Under the pieces are notes generated by a model that was not told the origin of the DNA, searched no databases, and saw only the letters and a list, made by a program, of their open reading frames with translations. A stretch of DNA of 64,000 bases from Bacillus_BD oryzisoli (GTDB taxonomy: Bacteria > Bacillota > Bacilli > Bacillales > Cytobacillaceae): assembly GCF_036670025.1 (NCBI RefSeq), contig NZ_CP137640.1:4312001-4376000 (forward strand), in the 5' to 3' direction. The position numbers and the translations under genes were made by a program. Positions 7,436-16,379 of this stretch are shown here, piece after piece. Numbering within the stretch: position 1 is the stretch's first letter; each line of letters opens with the position of its first letter.

Positions 7436-10400
7436 GTGAAAGGGTTAGTCAATTTTGTCATAAGAAACAAACTGGCCGTATGGCTGCTTACGATTATCAT
7501 TACGGTTTCCGGCATGTATTCAGCAGCGAAAATGAAAATGGAAACCATCCCTGATATTTCCATTCCATACCTAATGGTCATGGATGTATATCCTGGAGCA
7601 ACTCCTGAACAAGTAATGGAGGATGTGTCCATTCCTCTTGAACAGGCTGTAGAAGGACTCGAAGATGTGAAAAATGTCTTCTCCAATTCCTATTCCAATA
7701 TGGCCAATTTACAAGTCGAATACGAATATGGCGTGGATATGGATGAGGCAAAACGTGCACTAGAAGCTGCATTAGATAATGTCAATTTACCAGATGATGC
7801 ACAAGAGCCGACAGTTACTGCTGTCAGCATGAATATGATGCCGGTAGTAGCGCTTAGTGTCAGCAGTCAATCAGAGGATATCGTTGAATTAACATCAACA
7901 GTCGAAGATATTTTAGTCCCAAAAATTGAAAAAGTCGATGGCGTTGCATCTGTCACTATTGCGGGCCAGCATCTTGAAGAAGTTCAGCTTACATATGACA
8001 AAGCAAAAATGGCTGAACTAGGATTAACAGAAGATAAAGTAAAGGAAATGATTCAAGCCAGCGACATGGCTGTTTCATTAGGTCTTTTCGAGTTTAAAGA
8101 AGGTGAACAAGCTGTTTCAGTGGACGGCAAGTTCATGTCGCTTGATGATTTGAAGGAAATGCTGATTCCTGTCACTCCTTCAGCAGCACAACCTTCCCCA
8201 TTTGTAAAGCTTAGTGATATTGCAAAAGTGGAACTAATAGGAAAAGAACAATCCGTTTCACGTACAAACGGAGAAAATTCAATTACCATTCAAATTGTTA
8301 AAGAACAACAGGACAATACGGTTCATGTTGTTAATGCAGTAAAAGATTTAATTAAAGACCAAGAAAAAAAGATAGATGGCCTCAAAATTGATGTCTCACT
8401 TGACCAAGGTGCACCAATTGAAGAATCCGTTTCAACAATGGTTGAGAAAGCTGTTTTTGGCGGGCTTATTGCAGTGTTAATTATCCTTTTATTCCTACGT
8501 GATTTTAAATCAACGATTATTTCTATCATTTCAATTCCAGTGTCGATTTTCATGGCACTGCTGCTCTTACACTGGCTGGATATTACGCTGAATATCATGA
8601 CACTTGGAGCAATTACAGTCGCCATCGGCCGTGTTATTGATGACTCCATTGTTGTTGTGGAAAATATTTATCGACGTCTCCATTTACGCGAAGAGAAATT
8701 AACAGGCCGAGCTCTTATCCGTGAAGCCACGATCGAAATGTTCAAACCAATACTATCTTCCACATTGGTAACTGTTGCTGTATTTGCACCTCTTATCTTT
8801 GTCGGCGGTATGGTTGGAGAGTTATTTGCACCATTCGCATTAACAATGACCTTTGCCCTTGGTGCCTCATTAATTGTTGCGATTACCATTGTACCCGCCC
8901 TCTCCCACTTCTTATTTAGGAAAAAACTTTACAGTGAAAAAACGGAGAGCAGTCATAAAGAGGCAGGAAAATTAGCGAACTGGTACAAGGGATTATTGAA
9001 CAAGGCATTAAATCATAAAATCATTACTTCCATTCTGGCTGTAGTTTTATTAGCTGGAAGCTTGGCATTAACACCATTAATCGGCTTCAGCTTCATGGGC
9101 AGTGAGGAAGAAAAAGTGATGTATTTAACCTACACGCCAGGAACAGGCGAGCTGAAGAAAGACACCTTAGCGAACGTTCAAAAAGTTGAAGAAGAGATGT
9201 TAAAACGAGAGGATATTGATATTGTTCAAGTCTCCGTAACCGAAAGCGGTGATCCAATGACCGCGATGATGGGTGGCGGTGGTGACGGTGCCTTAATGTA
9301 CCTAATTTTTGACCCGGACATGGAAAACTTCCCAGAGGTTCGTAAAGATATCGAAGACTATGTATCTAATATCAATCAATCCGGCGAGTGGAAGAGCCAA
9401 AACTTCTCTTCTATGTCGTCCATGGCTTCTAATGAAGTCAGCTACACCTTCTACAGTGAGGATTTAGATAAACTATATAAAGCAGTGGACAAAGTCGAAA
9501 ATGTGATGAAAAAGAATGACCATTTAGAAGACGTTACATCCAGTGCAGAAAATCCTTATGTTGAGTATACGTTCAAAGTGGAGCAGGATGAATTACTGCA
9601 GTATGGGTTAACAACAGGACAAATTGTTATGATGTTAAACCCAACGAAAACACAGGATGTATTAACAACCATTGAAAAAGACGGAAACGACATCGAAGTA
9701 ATTGTCCAGCAGGAACAAACAGAAGATCCTAAGTCAATTGATGAAATTTTAGACAGACAAATACCAACAGCACTTGGGACAGCCATGCCGCTGTCAGAGC
9801 TGGTAAAGGTTGAAGAAGGAACAACTCTCAATACATTGGCACGCAGCCAAGGTGAATACTATGCGTCAGTTTCAGGAACCGTTATTGGTGAAGATTTGTC
9901 AAAAGCAACATCTGCCGTTGATAAAGCCATTGATAAATTAGACCTGCCAAAAGGTGTCACCATGGGCGTGGCAGGTGTTCAGGCTGATATGACTGAAACC
10001 TTCACGCAGCTTGGTATGGCGATGCTTGCAGCCATTGCGATCGTCTACTTTATCCTTGTTGTTACATTTGGAGAAGGACTTGCTCCATTTGCAATCCTGT
10101 TCTCCCTGCCGTTTACCGTGATCGGTTCATTTGTCGGCTTACTGATTGCCGGAGAAACCATTTCCGTATCCGTTATGATGGGTCTTTTGATGCTGATCGG
10201 TATCGTCGTAACAAACGCCATCGTGCTTGTAGACCGGATTATTCATATGGAACGTGATGGAATGGGAATGCGCGAAGCTATACTTGAAGCGGGTTCAACA
10301 CGTCTGCGTCCTATCTTAATGACAGCTATCGCAACAATCGGCGCCTTAATTCCGTTAGCCATTGGTTCTGGCGGAGGCGGTCTAATCTCCAAAGGATTAG

Positions 10401-10522
10401 GAATTACCGTAATTGGGGGTCTAACAAGCTCAACCTTGTTAACATTAATCATCGTCCCAATCGTATATGAAGTCCTATCCAAGCTATTCAAGAAAAACCG
10501 CAAAGAAATCAAAGAAAACTAA
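7436..10522 (+). CDS. swrC: RND-family efflux transporter, SwrC/YerP-like
   Basis: A 1028-residue inner-membrane pump with the usual RND plan: a TM helix near residues 15-35, a large external domain, a TM bundle near 330-530, a second external domain and a final TM bundle near 850-1010. The TM4 motif GRVIDDSIVVVENIYR carries the proton-relay aspartates. Next to a YerO-like regulator it corresponds to SwrC, the surfactin and lipopeptide exporter of Bacillus. The open frame begins at a TTG at 7400, but the promoter -10 ends at 7393, while AAGGGTAGGTG stands before the GTG at 7436, so that start is used. Confidence 0.9.
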   Translation: MKGLVNFVIRNKLAVWLLTIIITVSGMYSAAKMKMETIPDISIPYLMVMDVYPGATPEQVMEDVSIPLEQAVEGLEDVKNVFSNSYSNMANLQVEYEYGVDMDEAKRALEAALDNVNLPDDAQEPTVTAVSMNMMPVVALSVSSQSEDIVELTSTVEDILVPKIEKVDGVASVTIAGQHLEEVQLTYDKAKMAELGLTEDKVKEMIQASDMAVSLGLFEFKEGEQAVSVDGKFMSLDDLKEMLIPVTPSAAQPSPFVKLSDIAKVELIGKEQSVSRTNGENSITIQIVKEQQDNTVHVVNAVKDLIKDQEKKIDGLKIDVSLDQGAPIEESVSTMVEKAVFGGLIAVLIILLFLRDFKSTIISIISIPVSIFMALLLLHWLDITLNIMTLGAITVAIGRVIDDSIVVVENIYRRLHLREEKLTGRALIREATIEMFKPILSSTLVTVAVFAPLIFVGGMVGELFAPFALTMTFALGASLIVAITIVPALSHFLFRKKLYSEKTESSHKEAGKLANWYKGLLNKALNHKIITSILAVVLLAGSLALTPLIGFSFMGSEEEKVMYLTYTPGTGELKKDTLANVQKVEEEMLKREDIDIVQVSVTESGDPMTAMMGGGGDGALMYLIFDPDMENFPEVRKDIEDYVSNINQSGEWKSQNFSSMSSMASNEVSYTFYSEDLDKLYKAVDKVENVMKKNDHLEDVTSSAENPYVEYTFKVEQDELLQYGLTTGQIVMMLNPTKTQDVLTTIEKDGNDIEVIVQQEQTEDPKSIDEILDRQIPTALGTAMPLSELVKVEEGTTLNTLARSQGEYYASVSGTVIGEDLSKATSAVDKAIDKLDLPKGVTMGVAGVQADMTETFTQLGMAMLAAIAIVYFILVVTFGEGLAPFAILFSLPFTVIGSFVGLLIAGETISVSVMMGLLMLIGIVVTNAIVLVDRIIHMERDGMGMREAILEAGSTRLRPILMTAIATIGALIPLAIGSGGGGLISKGLGITVIGGLTSSTLLTLIIVPIVYEVLSKLFKKNRKEIKEN

Positions 10523-10525
10523 AGA

Positions 10526-10556
10526 AGAGGCTGTCCTATCCAGGACAGCCTCTTTT
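10526..10556 (+). terminator. Intrinsic terminator after swrC
   Basis: AGAGGCTGTCCT-ATCC-AGGACAGCCTCT followed by TTT, starting 4 nt past the stop. It separates two convergent genes. Confidence 0.9.
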
Positions 10557-10562
10557 AGCCTT

Positions 10563-11966
10563 TTAAACTACATTTTCCTCCTGCTCTTCTGAAGCAGATT
10601 TGGCTTTTTTATGCAGGCCGCCGAAATAATAAGCTGCTACGAGGATCACAATCCACAGTGGACCCACATAAAGAGCAATTCTTGTATCAGGGAAATACGC
10701 CATGATTCCAATCACCATTGCTAAGAACGCCAAGGCAAAATAGGAACTAAACGGATAGAGCGGCATTTTGAATTTTAATTGTTTTTTGTCTTCAGGTGTT
10801 AAATCTTTACGAAATTTCATTTGAGACAGTAGTATCACTGCCCATGTCCAAATTGCACCAAAGGTTGAGATCGATGTCACCCATGCAAATACTTTTGCAG
10901 GCACTAAATAGTTTAATACAACGCCGATTACTAATGCCGCTGCGGTTGCAATAATTGCTATGCTCGGCACGCCGTTTTTGTTCGTTTTAGCAAAAGCTTT
11001 CGGTGCTTCACCATTTTCTGCTAAGTTAAACAACATCCGGCCCGTACTGAAAATTCCACCGTTACAGGAAGAAAGAGCTGCTGTTAATATAACAAAGTTA
11101 ATAATTCCTGCAGCTGCTGGAATTCCGATTTTATCAAACGTTAACACGAAAGGACTACCGTTCGTGCCAATTTCTGTCCAAGGATAAATAGACATGATAA
11201 CGAATAAGGCACCGACATAAAAGATAAGAATGCGCCAAAATACGGTATCGATAGCCTTTGCAAGAGTTTTTTCAGGATTCTTTGCTTCCCCTGCTGTCAG
11301 ACCAATCATTTCAACGCCTAAAAATGCGTACATAACCATTTGTAATGACATAAAAACACCTGTTATACCATTAGGCAACAGTCCGCCATGATTCCATAAA
11401 TTGCTGATACCTGTAGCCACTCCTCCATTCCCAAATCCGAAGAAGATCATGGCAAAGCCAACAACAATCATAAAAACAATTGCGACAATTTTAATAAGAG
11501 CAAACCAAAATTCAAGCTCTCCAAACGCTTTTACCGATAAAAAATTAACCAGCATGATGATGACTAATGCAGAAAGCGCCCAAATCCAACGCGGTACGTC
11601 CGGATACCAAAATCCCATATAAATGGCCACAGCCGTAAGCTCCGCCATACAGGTTACGGTCCATAGGAACCAATAATTCCAGCCTGTAATAAATCCGGCC
11701 AAGTTTCCTAAATAATCACGGGCATATTGACTAAAGGATCCCGCCACAGGATTTTGTATCCCCATTTCACCTAATGCCCTCATGATAAAAAAGATAATCA
11801 TGCCACAAAATACATAAGCTAATAAAATTCCCGGACCTGCCAGTTGAATCGTTGATCCAGAACCTAAAAATAATCCAACTCCAATTGCAGATCCCAATGC
11901 CATAAGAGTGATGTGCCGTTGTTCTAATCCTCTTTGCAGTTGGCTTGGCGAATTACCTGCTTGCAT
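10563..11966 (-). CDS. APC-family amino acid permease
   Basis: A 467-residue, 12-TM carrier of the amino acid-polyamine-organocation family. The TM1 signature ALGSAIGVGLFLGSG occurs near residues 25-40, with GEMG and PVAGSFSQYA after TM2, as in the proline/GABA/aromatic permease subgroup. AGGGGGG precedes GTG-ATG; the ATG at 11966 has the better spacing. The substrate is undetermined. A RidA gene diverges from it, which fits a role in amino-acid use. Confidence 0.9.
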   Translation of the reverse strand: MQAGNSPSQLQRGLEQRHITLMALGSAIGVGLFLGSGSTIQLAGPGILLAYVFCGMIIFFIMRALGEMGIQNPVAGSFSQYARDYLGNLAGFITGWNYWFLWTVTCMAELTAVAIYMGFWYPDVPRWIWALSALVIIMLVNFLSVKAFGELEFWFALIKIVAIVFMIVVGFAMIFFGFGNGGVATGISNLWNHGGLLPNGITGVFMSLQMVMYAFLGVEMIGLTAGEAKNPEKTLAKAIDTVFWRILIFYVGALFVIMSIYPWTEIGTNGSPFVLTFDKIGIPAAAGIINFVILTAALSSCNGGIFSTGRMLFNLAENGEAPKAFAKTNKNGVPSIAIIATAAALVIGVVLNYLVPAKVFAWVTSISTFGAIWTWAVILLSQMKFRKDLTPEDKKQLKFKMPLYPFSSYFALAFLAMVIGIMAYFPDTRIALYVGPLWIVILVAAYYFGGLHKKAKSASEEQEENVV

Positions 11967-12312
11967 CACGTTCCCCCCTTTTTATAATGGATGACTTAAT
12001 GAATGATGCATGAAGGCTAGCGTTTTGAAACTGTGATATCATTAAAGATTGATAGATTTTTATTATACTATCATTATTAAGTGTCATCTATAATTATTTT
12101 ATTAATATAAAATGTTTTTTATTGAATCAATCATGTGTCTTTTCTTTTAAAAATACATAAAAAGGCAGTGCATCTAAATAATTGAAAATGCACTATTTGG
12201 TGTACCAAAAAAGGATTATTCCATTTTATGTCGAAATATTCAATTAAGGATAAAAACCTTATTTTGATAGTTATATTTAGAATAAAAAACATAGTAAAAG
12301 AGGGATAAGAAC
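11967..12312. other. Divergent intergenic region between the permease and ridA-like genes
   Basis: About 345 bp of AT-rich sequence. The only ordered element noted is TTTGGT-GT-ACCAAA at 12196-12209, with 6-bp arms, which could be an operator about 100 bp before the RidA start. No small gene or riboswitch was seen. Confidence 0.4.
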
Positions 12313-12774
12313 ATGACGAATATTGTTAAGACACCAGAGAACAAGCTGGAAGAGTTAGGAATTATTCTTGAACCGGCTAGACAGCCATTAGGCAATTATA
12401 TTGGTTGTGTACGTACGGGTAACCTTATCTTTACATCGGGACAAATTTCTGATCAGTACTTAGGAACACTTGGACAGGATTTAACTGTAGAAGATGGTTA
12501 TAAAGCAGCCCGCCAGGCCGCGGTTAATGTTATAAGAATCCTAAAGAGTGAACTTGGAGAATTATCTCGTGTCAAACGGGTCGTAAAGGTTTTGGGGATG
12601 GTGCATTCTGCCCTTGATTTTACCGATCATCCAAAAGTAATCAATGGTGCTTCAGATTTATTTGTTGAGGTATTCGGTGAAAAAGGCGTTCATGCACGTA
12701 CGGCTGTTGGATTGGCACAGCTTCCTAAAAATGCTGCAGTAGAGCTTGAAATCATTGTTGAGGTAGAAGATTAA
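12313..12774 (+). CDS. RidA/YjgF/UK114-family protein
   Basis: A 153-residue member of the Rid superfamily. It has GNLIFTSGQIS near residues 36-46 and the arginine of HARTAVG near residue 130 that binds the enamine/imine carboxylate in RidA. RidA proteins hydrolyse reactive 2-aminoacrylate-type enamines made by PLP enzymes. It is about 25 residues longer than canonical RidA, as in the YER057c-like longer group. AGAGGGAT precedes the ATG, and a terminator follows. Confidence 0.88.
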   Translation: MTNIVKTPENKLEELGIILEPARQPLGNYIGCVRTGNLIFTSGQISDQYLGTLGQDLTVEDGYKAARQAAVNVIRILKSELGELSRVKRVVKVLGMVHSALDFTDHPKVINGASDLFVEVFGEKGVHARTAVGLAQLPKNAAVELEIIVEVED

Positions 12775-12790
12775 ACTATAAAGGTATACA

Positions 12791-12830
12791 AAATGCCAAT
12801 TCCCTTTGTATTAGGAGTTGGCATTTTTGT
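12791..12830 (+). terminator. Intrinsic terminator after the ridA-like gene
   Basis: AAATGCCAA and TTGGCATTT pair around an 18-nt loop, followed by TTGTTT. Confidence 0.8.
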
Positions 12831-12865
12831 TTAACAGAACAGCAAACTATTCCCTTTTAATTATC

Positions 12866-13312
12866 TTATAATAATTGCCTTAGCTCCTCTGTCATTTGTT
12901 CCACTAATTCAGGCCTGCCGTGAAATTGTGCAGGAGTGTTCTGAAACAATTGAATCCACCACTTTCCTTCTTTCTTTATCACTACAAGTGTATGATGTGT
13001 GTTCACATTCGGGTTTATATCCGATTGCTGCGGCGCTACCATTCCGGCAATTGCCCTTAAAATGGCAGAATCTGAACTTAACAACCGCACTGCTTTGACT
13101 TTTGTGACAAACCGGGCCGTAGGATGATCCCGAAAAATAGGATTCAGATGTGAAAATATCTCGTCCCTGCCAAGTGAGATGCTTCCATCAAATCCTATAC
13201 TCTCACCATCTTCTCTAAATAAGTCCGCCATACCGCGGGCACTCCGTGTATTCCATGCTTCTATCAATTGATGATAGACGGATTCAACTTCTTTTGTTTC
13301 GTTTTTTTCCAT
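12866..13312 (-). CDS. SgcJ/EcaC-type NTF2-like protein (DUF4440)
   Basis: A 148-residue protein with the cone-shaped NTF2-like fold pattern: an N-terminal helix VYHQLIEAWNTRSARGMADLF, GRDEI near residue 50, and a C-terminal strand HHTLVVIKKEGKWWIQLFQNTP. Members titled SgcJ/EcaC oxidoreductase are mostly of unknown function and may bind small hydrophobic ligands. It stands alone between the RidA terminator and cobT. No catalytic residues can be assigned with confidence. Confidence 0.8.
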   Translation of the reverse strand: MEKNETKEVESVYHQLIEAWNTRSARGMADLFREDGESIGFDGSISLGRDEIFSHLNPIFRDHPTARFVTKVKAVRLLSSDSAILRAIAGMVAPQQSDINPNVNTHHTLVVIKKEGKWWIQLFQNTPAQFHGRPELVEQMTEELRQLL

Positions 13313-13473
13313 GCTCGTACTCCTTTGCAGAAATTTGATTTATGTAAAAAAACTCTCTCAACCATACTCCATTTTAAACTTTTCTGCCGATTTAATCCAA
13401 ATAAAGTAGAAGTCCCCTCTGCCCTTCATTAAATTAGATAAAGCTATTCATGGTCAAATGCTTTATAATAATT

Positions 13474-14523
13474 CTAAATTTCCATCCCTATTTCCGCAAA
13501 AGTTGGCATATTTTTGAGAATGGAACAGGCTGCTTCAATAATTGGGAAGGCTAATGCTGCGCCGGAGCCTTCACCTAAGCACATATTCATCATTAACATC
13601 GGTTCTAATCCCAACAGTTCGCTGGCCAGTTTGGCACCCGGTTCCTGTGAGGCATGGGAAGTGACTAAATAGTCTTTCGTCTTTGGTTCTATCCCCACCG
13701 CAATGATTGCTGCTATGGTTGAGATAAATCCGTCCACTACAACCGGTATACGGTTTGCAGCAGCTCCGAGCATAACTCCAGCCATACCTCCAATTTCTAA
13801 TCCCCCCACCTTTTCCAGTACATCAATCACATCGTCAGGGTTGGGTTCATTGATATGAATGGCTCTTCGGATGACTTCCGCTTTATGCTCAAGTCCACCT
13901 TTTCCTAAACCAGCACCCCGGCCCGTTATTCCTAACGGGTCACAACGAAGTAAAACAGACAAAATCGCCGTACTTGGTGTTGTGTTTCCAATACCCATTT
14001 CGCCTGTTCCAAGGATCTGAACTCCTTTTTTGATTTCTTCATTAGCGATTTCAATACCGACTTCGATGGCCTTTATTGCTTCCTCCCTTGTCATCGCAGG
14101 TCCTTTCGCCATATTGTCTGTACCATTTTTCACTTTTCGAATGATAATCCCAACATCACTTGGCATTTCTACTTTAATCCCAATATCTACAGGAACAATT
14201 CTAGCTCCTGATACTTGTCCAATCGCACAAACACCTGTAATTCCCTTAGCAAAATTCAACGTTTGACCAACCGTTACTTCCTGGGGATTACTTGTGACTC
14301 CTTCTTCATAAACCCCATGGTCGGCCGCCATCACAATGATCGCTTTCTGATCAAATACAGGTTTCAGATTTCTTGTAATACCCGCTAACTGGACAGCTAG
14401 ATCCTCTAATCTCCCTAGACTCTTAGCCGGTTTAATAAGGTGATCCACTCTTTCCCTAGCTTCTGCTGCAATTTTTTGATCCAAGCACACAATTTTCTCA
14501 ATCGTTTGTTGTAATAACTGCAT
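13474..14523 (-). CDS. cobT: Nicotinate-nucleotide-dimethylbenzimidazole phosphoribosyltransferase
   Basis: A 349-residue CobT. It makes alpha-ribazole phosphate from nicotinate mononucleotide and dimethylbenzimidazole, a late step of cobalamin synthesis and salvage. Seen: MAADHGVYEEGVTSNPQEVT near residue 65, LGTGEMGIGNTTPSTAIL near 170, and the catalytic glutamate region MCLGEGSGAALA near the C-terminus. The ATG at 14523 follows AGGAGAAGGAGAC at ideal distance, so the six extra N-terminal codons of the open frame are dropped. It sits behind a B12 riboswitch and its terminator, so B12 should switch it off. No other cob gene is adjacent. Confidence 0.97.
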   Translation of the reverse strand: MQLLQQTIEKIVCLDQKIAAEARERVDHLIKPAKSLGRLEDLAVQLAGITRNLKPVFDQKAIIVMAADHGVYEEGVTSNPQEVTVGQTLNFAKGITGVCAIGQVSGARIVPVDIGIKVEMPSDVGIIIRKVKNGTDNMAKGPAMTREEAIKAIEVGIEIANEEIKKGVQILGTGEMGIGNTTPSTAILSVLLRCDPLGITGRGAGLGKGGLEHKAEVIRRAIHINEPNPDDVIDVLEKVGGLEIGGMAGVMLGAAANRIPVVVDGFISTIAAIIAVGIEPKTKDYLVTSHASQEPGAKLASELLGLEPMLMMNMCLGEGSGAALAFPIIEAACSILKNMPTFAEIGMEI

Positions 14524-14561
14524 GTCTCCTTCTCCTCTCAAAAAGTGAAATTAGATAATAA

Positions 14562-14606
14562 AAAAGTCTGCAGCTTATTTGTATAGCAAATAAACTACAG
14601 ACTTTT
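14562..14606 (-). terminator. Riboswitch-controlled terminator before cobT
   Basis: A nearly perfect 20-bp stem (AAAAGTCTGYAGYTTATTTG and its complement) around TATAG, followed on the minus strand by TTTTTATTATC. It lies between the riboswitch and the cobT start, as expected for transcription attenuation. Confidence 0.9.
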
Positions 14607-14624
14607 CCATCATCTATACCGTCA

Positions 14625-14785
14625 CAGCAAATAGGCAGGTCTCCTGGCTTAGGCTCATCATTTCATCAGACCTTCCCAGAAATAACTCCAGTGGCATCTC
14701 CAATGAAACTCCCCATTACAGTGGCGGGACCGCTGAAGATTCTCACTCCATTCCCTATTCTCCCATAAAGGGCACCTACTGCTTT
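14625..14785 (-). promoter_or_regulatory. Cobalamin riboswitch
   Basis: On the minus strand the hallmark pieces occur in order: AATAGGGAAT, the GGTCCCGCCACTGTAAT region, ATGCCACTGG, CTGGGAAGG and the B12 box AGCCAGGAGACCTGCC (about 14637-14652). It directly precedes the attenuator hairpin and cobT. Confidence 0.95.
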
Positions 14786-14892
14786 TATACACATTTTTCC
14801 ACAATTAAACATATCAATGATTGAAGATTCCGTCAAGAAGTAAAGTACTACCACGTTCCGCCTGCATCTACATGAAGTTTGCTTTTGTTATA

Positions 14893-15426
14893 CTAAAGTG
14901 TCTTTATTATTTTCTCTAAGAAACCAATTTGCAGCTTATATTGGTCGACCATATTTTGAAAGGTTATTTTTGATAGCTCATTCATCTCTATCAATTGCTG
15001 TTTAACATTTTGTCCAGCCTCAAGCTCCTCTAATTCCTGATGCAGCTCCTTTTTTTGTGCTTCCATCGCTTCCATTAATACAGTAGTGTCTGCTTGGTGA
15101 TTCGGGAGATTCAGCATTGATAGGCCAGTATACAAATTTACTGGTAGGGAAACAGATGGCTCACGAAAAGATTCCACTAATAATCTTCCATACTCCTTCT
15201 CCCCTGCCTCCGTTATTTCATATATTGCCTTCACGCGATTGCCTGTTGATTCAACTTTCGCTACTCTCACAAGGCCCTCTTTATCCATTTTCTTTAGTGC
15301 ATGATAAATCGAACCTGTTAGGATTCCAGCCCATTTGTCTACTGCACTAATTTGCAGAAGCTGCTGCAATTCATAGCCTGACATTGGTTTTAATCTTAGC
15401 AAACCTAGAACCATAAGACGTGTCAT
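14893..15426 (-). CDS. PadR-family transcriptional regulator
   Basis: A 177-residue regulator with the PadR winged helix at residues 4-80: MLGLLRLKPMSGYELQQLL-like start, TGSIYHALKKMDKEGLV recognition region and YEITEAGEKEY wing. A C-terminal coiled-coil dimerisation domain follows. The open frame begins with TTG, but GAGGTG spaces well to the ATG at 15426. Its promoter contains the same 21-bp sequence as that of the ATC-hydrolase-like gene upstream, so it likely represses both. Confidence 0.88.
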   Translation of the reverse strand: MTRLMVLGLLRLKPMSGYELQQLLQISAVDKWAGILTGSIYHALKKMDKEGLVRVAKVESTGNRVKAIYEITEAGEKEYGRLLVESFREPSVSLPVNLYTGLSMLNLPNHQADTTVLMEAMEAQKKELHQELEELEAGQNVKQQLIEMNELSKITFQNMVDQYKLQIGFLEKIIKTL

Positions 15427-15442
15427 ATTACACCTCAATATT

Positions 15443-15463
15443 ATATATTCAACGTTAACTATT
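15443..15463. promoter_or_regulatory. Putative PadR operator, copy 1
   Basis: ATATATTCAACGTTAACTAT(T) on the plus strand, directly upstream of the padR-type gene, is identical at 20 of 21 positions to the inverted copy at about 16143-16166. Central AACGTT is a palindrome. Confidence 0.7.
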
Positions 15464-15506
15464 GTGATAAAAATATAACACTTTTCTGAAGTGCATGTAA
15501 AGTGAT

Positions 15507-16118
15507 CTAATTGATGTGATTTGTCCGTTCAAATTTGAAAAAGCAATGAGAATCCCCTTTTGACAACAATTGTGGTCTAGAGAAGCTGACTCCATGTTTT
15601 TGAGGCAGCAGTAAATCCCCCCAAATATCGTCCATGGCGCAAAAAATAGGCATGATTTCAAGTGCATCGTGACTCCGGAAAAAATCAAAGTAAAAACACT
15701 TTTTTACATGTAAATGATAGGACTGCTCTGTATCTTTAACGATCTCATGAGTAAAGTTCTGGTCACCATAATGATTAATCTGCTTTATTTTCGATATTTT
15801 TACTATCCGATTAAAGGGTTTGCGATCAAATAATAAATATAATTTCATAAAAAACTGCTGCTTTTTCTTTGTTCTGTCTATTAAACAATACCGTAAAACC
15901 TCCTTCCAGTTAGGATATTCGTACTTTCTTAATACCTTGAATGAGGCTAGAACCATAGAAGTAAAAATTAAGTTTAATTCAGTCGGTTTATCCGTAGCCC
16001 AGCCTTTATTTTCTTCCAATAATTGTAAAAAAAGTTCATGTGATTCACTTGCTTTTTCCTTTCCTACCTTTTGCTTAAGTCCTTTAAAAAAGCCCTTTTG
16101 AATGATATTCTTAATCAT
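15507..16118 (-). CDS. L-2-amino-thiazoline-4-carboxylate hydrolase-like protein
   Basis: A 203-residue protein. The C-terminal half carries the family pattern: FYFDFFRSHDALEIMPIFCA, then DDIWGD, then HGVSFSRPQLLSKGDSHCFF. These are conserved in the ATC-hydrolase family, whose founding member opens the thiazoline ring on the way to L-cysteine. Most relatives next to PadR regulators have unknown substrates. GGGGAAG precedes the ATG. The shared operator suggests it is the main PadR target. Confidence 0.78.
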   Translation of the reverse strand: MIKNIIQKGFFKGLKQKVGKEKASESHELFLQLLEENKGWATDKPTELNLIFTSMVLASFKVLRKYEYPNWKEVLRYCLIDRTKKKQQFFMKLYLLFDRKPFNRIVKISKIKQINHYGDQNFTHEIVKDTEQSYHLHVKKCFYFDFFRSHDALEIMPIFCAMDDIWGDLLLPQKHGVSFSRPQLLSKGDSHCFFKFERTNHIN

Positions 16119-16142
16119 TTTTCTTCCCCATTTAGCTCAATG

Positions 16143-16166
16143 TTGAATAGTCAACGTTGAATATAT
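16143..16166. promoter_or_regulatory. Putative PadR operator, copy 2
   Basis: The minus strand reads ATATATTCAACGTTGACTAT(T), the near-identical partner of 15443-15463, 25-50 bp before the ATC-hydrolase-like start. Confidence 0.7.
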
Positions 16167-16246
16167 TATGTAATTTACCATATTAAAAATTTTATGTAAA
16201 TACATACCAACCATGATTTTCATCGTAAAATTTCGACTGTTTTAGC

Positions 16247-16275
16247 AAAAAAAGAACAGGTTTTTTCACCTGTCC
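16247..16275 (-). terminator. Intrinsic terminator of the ketone-carboxylase-type operon
   Basis: On the minus strand ACAGGT-GAAAAA-ACCTGT is followed by TCTTTTTTT, about 105 nt past the last gene of the operon. Confidence 0.8.
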
Positions 16276-16379
16276 AGCTATTGCCTATTGTATTGATAAT
16301 CCTCTATCTCTAAACAAGGATATAAGTTACAGGGCAAAAAACGCAGCTCTTTTAAGAGATGCGCTTTTAAAAAGTCCTA

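Noticed and set aside
14666..14854. A 62-codon frame across the cobalamin riboswitch
   Set aside because: The region is fully explained by the conserved RNA; the frame has no ribosome site.
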